From assembly GCA_900544945.1 (NCBI GenBank), contig UQXG01000015.1, positions 1 through 23,252 of the forward strand: a stretch of DNA of 23,252 nucleotides, read 5' to 3'. The position numbers and the translations under genes were made by a program. How positions within the stretch are numbered: the first letter of the stretch is position 1; each line of letters opens with the position of its first letter. Origin of the DNA: an uncultured Eubacteriales bacterium (GTDB lineage Bacteria; Bacillota; Clostridia; Oscillospirales; Oscillospiraceae). This document shows, piece after piece, positions 20,346 to 23,252 of the stretch. The notes beneath the pieces are model-generated. The model had not been told where the DNA came from and searched no databases. It saw nothing but the letters and a program-made list of their open reading frames with translations.

Positions 20346-20654
20346 TTACTTTGCTTCGTTCTTCGGATCGCCCACCGCTTGCGCGAAGGCGCCCTTCCAA
20401 TTTTCGCCGGTCATCGCCTGGGCAAAGGGAGCAAAATTGGGGTTATCGCTGCGCTCCACCGTGTATTTTATCCGGAGCTGCTGGACAAGCGACCAGACCA
20501 GCACAAGAGCCAGAATCCCCAACGCCCCATACAGGCAGCCTCTCACCCGGATTCCGGCCACTGCCAGGACAATTGCGGCGAGAATCAGCAGAAACTTCCG
20601 GGCAACATTCTGCAAAAAGCCAAGGAAGAATAGCTGCTTATTGTATTTCCTCAT
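20346..20654 (-). CDS. Small membrane protein, unknown function
   Basis: A 102-residue protein with two likely membrane helices (about residues 20-37 and 43-60), a basic N-terminus (MRKYNKQ) and a soluble C-terminal tail with NPNFAPFAQAMTGENWKGAFAQA. I do not recognise the family. The ATG at 20654 overlaps the stop of the beta-CASP gene (ATGA), so it is translationally coupled to it; a GTG three codons earlier is also possible. Confidence 0.6.
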   Translation of the reverse strand: MRKYNKQLFFLGFLQNVARKFLLILAAIVLAVAGIRVRGCLYGALGILALVLVWSLVQQLRIKYTVERSDNPNFAPFAQAMTGENWKGAFAQAVGDPKNEAK

Positions 20655-22258
20655 TTCTTCCACTTCTCCGTCAGAGCCCGGATCTGAGAAGCCAGCTTGG
20701 CGTTGTCCTTGTTGGTGCAGCCCTTGCGGGTATGTACCAGGGCAAGCAGTGCCTCCGCCGCGGCCAGCAGATCCTCGTAGACCTGCTTTGCCCGCTGGCT
20801 GCCCTTGAAGATGGCCGCCCGGTTGATTCGCACTCCCTGGGTCAGGGTCACGCTCTTGCCGGTGAGCAGGTCAAATTCCGTGCCGCTGTAGGGAGCCTCC
20901 GCCCGGTAGCCCAGCTTTTTCAGGGTGTCCCGGAAGGCCTCGCAGCTCGTTTCGTCGCCGTGGTTCACAAATACCAGCTTGGGTTTTTCCGTAAAGCCTG
21001 CCAGCCAGCGGAGCAGACCGTCCCGGTCGGCATGGCCGGAGGTGCCGTGAAGCGTGGCGATTTCCGCGTTCACCGCGATTTCCTCGCCGAAGAGCCGGAC
21101 GCTTTTGGCTCCGTTCTGGAGCTTCCGACCCAGAGACCCCTCGGCCTGGTAGCCGACAAAGAGAACGATGCAGTCCCCGCGCCACAGATTGTGCTTCAGA
21201 TGATGTCGGATTCGACCGGCCTCGCACATACCGCTGGCGGACAGAATCACCTTTGGCCGGTTATCAAAGTTGATGGCCTTGGATTCATCAGCGCTGACGG
21301 ACAGGGTCACGCCGTCAAACCAGATGGGGTTGATGCCCTGACGAACCAGAGCCAGGGTCTTCTCGTCGAAATTTGTCTGGCTGCACTGGAGGAAAATTCC
21401 CGTGGCCTCCACTGCCAGGGGGGAATCCACATACACCGGGAACCGGTCGTGGCCATGGATCAGACCCCGCTGCTTGATTTCCCGGATGGCATACAGCATT
21501 TCCTGGGTTCTGCCCACCGCGAAGGAGGGAATCACCAGGTTGCCCCCCTGATCCAGGGCCTTCTGAATATAGCCGGCCAATTCCACAACCGGATCTGCCG
21601 TGTCCTTCTCATGGAGCCGGTCGCCGTAGGTGGACTCGATCACCAGGTATTCCGTTTCCGCAATGGGCTTGGGGTCGTTGATGATAGGCTGATTGGTGTT
21701 GCCCACGTCGCCGCTGAAAACGATTTTCCGGGTTTCCTTGCCCTCGGTCAGCCACAGCTCAATGGAGGCCGAGCCCAGCAGATGTCCCGCGTCGTTCATC
21801 CGGAGGACAATGCCCTCGGCCACCTGGAGAATTTCCTCATACTGGCAGGGCCGCAGGAGCCGGATGGCGGCTTGAGCGTCGTTCACGTCATAGATAGGCT
21901 CCACCGGGGGCTGACCTGCCCGCTCCGCCTTCCGGCTCTGCCACTGCGCCTCGGACTGCTGAATGTTTGCGCTGTCCAGCAGCATAATCCGGCACAGGTC
22001 ACAGGTGGCCTCGGTGGCGTAGATGGCTCCGGAGAAGCCGTCCTTGCACAGCTTGGGCAGCATACCCGAGTGGTCGATATGGGCATGGGTCAGGAACACC
22101 GCCTCAATCTGCCCCGGGTTCACCGGCAGGGGCACATTCTCGAAAATATCCGCTCCCTGCTCCATACCGCAGTCCACCAGATAGAACCGGCCTCCCACCT
22201 CCAGCAGAGTGCAGCTGCCGGTGACCTCATGGGCGGCGCCGATGAATTGAATTTTCAT
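20651..22258 (-). CDS. MBL-fold beta-CASP metallo-hydrolase (putative RNA exonuclease)
   Basis: A 535-residue protein of the metallo-beta-lactamase beta-CASP group. Metal motif 2 is THAHIDHSG (H58, H60, D62, H63), followed by NDAGHLLGSASIEL and FSGDVGNTNQP. The beta-CASP insertion includes VIESTYGDRLH, NLVIPSFAVGRTQEML, YVDSPLAVEAT and VILSASGMCEAGRIRHHLK. The end carries LHGTSGHADRDGLLRWL and FVNHGDE. These are the marks of the YSH1/CPSF73-like bacterial family that includes RNases of the RNase J superfamily, so RNA processing is likely. A 60-residue helical tail follows. The ATG has GGAGGTG upstream. Confidence 0.9.
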   Translation of the reverse strand: MKIQFIGAAHEVTGSCTLLEVGGRFYLVDCGMEQGADIFENVPLPVNPGQIEAVFLTHAHIDHSGMLPKLCKDGFSGAIYATEATCDLCRIMLLDSANIQQSEAQWQSRKAERAGQPPVEPIYDVNDAQAAIRLLRPCQYEEILQVAEGIVLRMNDAGHLLGSASIELWLTEGKETRKIVFSGDVGNTNQPIINDPKPIAETEYLVIESTYGDRLHEKDTADPVVELAGYIQKALDQGGNLVIPSFAVGRTQEMLYAIREIKQRGLIHGHDRFPVYVDSPLAVEATGIFLQCSQTNFDEKTLALVRQGINPIWFDGVTLSVSADESKAINFDNRPKVILSASGMCEAGRIRHHLKHNLWRGDCIVLFVGYQAEGSLGRKLQNGAKSVRLFGEEIAVNAEIATLHGTSGHADRDGLLRWLAGFTEKPKLVFVNHGDETSCEAFRDTLKKLGYRAEAPYSGTEFDLLTGKSVTLTQGVRINRAAIFKGSQRAKQVYEDLLAAAEALLALVHTRKGCTNKDNAKLASQIRALTEKWKK

Positions 22259-22296
22259 ACATTCACCTCCGAAAATATGCCGTGAGTCTTAGCTTT

Positions 22297-22325
22297 ACTA
22301 TACCACAGGTTCCCGACGGAGGCAA
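22297..22325 (-). promoter_or_regulatory. Promoter of the beta-CASP gene
   Basis: On the minus strand TTGCCT (22325-22320), 17 bases, then TATAGT (22302-22297). It lies just after the stop of the NusG-II gene, so the two genes may be transcribed separately. Confidence 0.6.
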
Positions 22326-22327
22326 GT

Positions 22328-22687
22328 CTATCCGGCCTGGGCGTCTACGGTTTGTGTCCCTAAAAAATGAATCACCAGCCGGTTGGGCAGGCACACGATG
22401 TCCGTACCTCCTGCGCAAAAGCCCCGCTTTTCGCAGTAGTGATCCGGACAGTTTGCCTGGGTCACGGCGATTTTTCCGTCCCGGACGGTGACCACGTTCA
22501 CCCCGCCGTTTTCCCCGGTGACGGTAAATTCCTGGTCAACCCTTAAATCCACGGTTTTCACCGTTTTCCCAAAGCTTTCAATCCGAGCCTGTCCCGCCGC
22601 CTTCCCCGGCCGGAGGAGCCACAGGCTCAGCCCCAGGCACACCAAAAGGGCGGTTCCCAGAACGCTTAACCAGGTTTTTGACTTCAT
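22328..22687 (-). CDS. NusG domain II-containing exported protein
   Basis: A 119-residue protein with an N-terminal membrane anchor or signal (WLSVLGTALLVCLGLSLWLL) followed by a compact domain. The stretch GGVNVVTVRDGKIAVTQANCPDHYCEKRGFC, then CLPNRLVIHF, is the signature of the NusG_II (DUF1312) family, in which NCPDxxC and the following Cys are strongly conserved. The domain sits outside the membrane. Its role is unknown; in other Firmicutes such genes occur with redox or FMN-transfer genes. Here it has its own promoter, divergent from rplU. Confidence 0.85.
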   Translation of the reverse strand: MKSKTWLSVLGTALLVCLGLSLWLLRPGKAAGQARIESFGKTVKTVDLRVDQEFTVTGENGGVNVVTVRDGKIAVTQANCPDHYCEKRGFCAGGTDIVCLPNRLVIHFLGTQTVDAQAG

Positions 22688-22737
22688 GTTCTCCGCCTCC
22701 CGGCTTTCGGGCAGATTGCCCTACCCATTTCCCAGAC

Positions 22738-22766
22738 AGTATAGCAAATTTGTGGAGAAAAGGCAA
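22738..22766 (-). promoter_or_regulatory. Promoter of the NusG-II gene
   Basis: On the minus strand TTGCCT (22766-22761), 17 bases, then TATACT (22743-22738). It is back-to-back with the rplU promoter. Confidence 0.65.
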
Positions 22767-22786
22767 GAAAAACCCCTAAATTCTTC

Positions 22787-22815
22787 TTGACATTTTTCTT
22801 TCTGAATGGTAAAAT
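22787..22815 (+). promoter_or_regulatory. rplU promoter
   Basis: TTGACA (22787-22792), 17 bases, then TAAAAT (22810-22815): a strong promoter with predicted start near 22822. Confidence 0.8.
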
Positions 22816-22819
22816 ACTC

Positions 22820-22897
22820 GAGCCGCATTGAAGGGGCTCTAAGTCGGTGCGTCCAAATGCCCGCGCCTCAAAAGCGAGACTACACAATATAAAGTAG
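22820..22897 (+). promoter_or_regulatory. Probable L21 ribosomal protein leader
   Basis: An 80-base leader between promoter and rplU. It has a hairpin GAGCC/GGCTC (22820-22839) followed by AAGTCGGTGCG and a purine-rich AAAAGCGAGACTAC. Structured L21 leaders are known in Firmicutes and are thought to bind L21 for feedback control. I assign it by position and general look, not by a model match. Confidence 0.5.
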
Positions 22898-22906
22898 GTG
22901 AAACAA

Positions 22907-23218
22907 ATGAAAGCAGTTATCGTTACCGGTGGCAAGCAGTACACCGTGGCTGAGGGCGACGTCCTGTTCATCGAGAAGCTGAACGCCGAGGCAGAGTCCA
23001 CTGTCAAGTTCGATCAGGTTCTGGCCGTCCTGGATGGAGACAACACCAAGATCGGTGCTCCCGTGGTCGAGGGTGCCGCTGTGGAAGCCAAGGTCGTGAA
23101 GAACGGCAAGGGCAAGAAGCTGGACATCATCCGCTACAAGGCCAAGAAGGGCGAGAAGCGCCACATCGGCCATCGTCAGCCCTACACCAAGGTCGAAATC
23201 ACCAAGATCGCTCTGTAA
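22907..23218 (+). CDS. rplU: 50S ribosomal protein L21
   Basis: A 103-residue protein. It begins MKAVIVTGGKQYTVAEGD, the conserved L21 start, and has the late GKKLDIIRYKAKKGEKRHIGHRQPYTKVEI block, where the KKxxRxxGHRQ segment contacts 23S rRNA. The ATG at 22907 has AGGTGA six bases upstream; a GTG three codons earlier lies within that site. Codon use is biased as for highly expressed genes. In Firmicutes it is usually followed by the Prp protease gene and rpmA; the window ends 34 bases after the stop, too early to see them. Confidence 0.97.
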   Translation: MKAVIVTGGKQYTVAEGDVLFIEKLNAEAESTVKFDQVLAVLDGDNTKIGAPVVEGAAVEAKVVKNGKGKKLDIIRYKAKKGEKRHIGHRQPYTKVEITKIAL

Positions 23219-23252
23219 TTTATGACAAGATGCGAATTTCACACCGAGGGCG

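Noticed and set aside
20315..22285. Long plus-strand open frame of 656 residues
   Set aside because: It is opposite the clearly recognisable beta-CASP gene with all catalytic motifs; GC-rich third positions keep the antisense frame open.

Overview
The window looks like a chromosomal segment of a Gram-positive anaerobe of the class Clostridia, most likely Oscillospirales. That is inferred from gene content and style: GC-rich coding regions between AT-rich spacers, many near-consensus TTGACA/TATAAT promoters with 17-base spacers, strong AGGAGG-type ribosome binding sites, PPi-dependent phosphofructokinase, BioY/BirA biotin scavenging without biotin synthesis genes, and a NusG-II gene near rplU. 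I cannot name the species.

Layout. 1-1527: a leftward promoter with a GGTTAGC palindrome for a gene outside the window, then a MarR regulator and TauE/SafE exporter operon under an operator-covered promoter. 1550-1883: a compact locus that reads as a type I toxin-antitoxin: a 30-residue Hol-Tox-like membrane peptide and a convergent antisense RNA with its own strong promoter. 1932-4691: a DtxR/MntR-like regulator with most metal ligands replaced, divergent from a MoxR ATPase and VWA protein pair. 4692-5219: no protein gene, but an interspersed palindromic repeat, two tandem 123-bp structured units built from tRNA-Val 3'-end sequence, a terminator and the tRNA-Val(GAC) gene. 5239-7889: capA-like gene and alanine racemase (leftward). 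8035-9467: DUF3786 and YjdF-like membrane genes (rightward). 9489-10911: a decayed mobile insertion between 55-bp direct repeats, carrying the tail of a serine recombinase, a DUF2089 gene and a broken HTH gene. 10926-12518: prfC. 12645-14626: bioY-DUF1284-birA, coupled by 4-base overlaps and preceded by a BirA-type operator. 14696-16243: a GtrII-like membrane protein. 16298-19175: divergent glycolytic genes fba and pfp. 19191-20340: an hxlR/flavoredoxin pair bracketed by two near-identical terminators. 20346-22258: a beta-CASP metallo-hydrolase and a small membrane protein. 22328-23218: a NusG-II domain protein and, divergently, rplU with a leader.

Functionally, the window mixes housekeeping genes (translation: prfC, rplU, tRNA-Val; cell wall: alr; glycolysis: fba, pfp; biotin uptake and ligation) with small regulated transport or redox cassettes. 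The points most worth a second look are the antisense-controlled peptide at 1550-1883, the tRNA-derived structured repeats at 4779-5096, the ligand-poor DtxR-like regulator with its GGTTAGC sites, and the remnant element at 9489-10911. All assignments come from reading the sequence and from memory of protein families; no database search was run.
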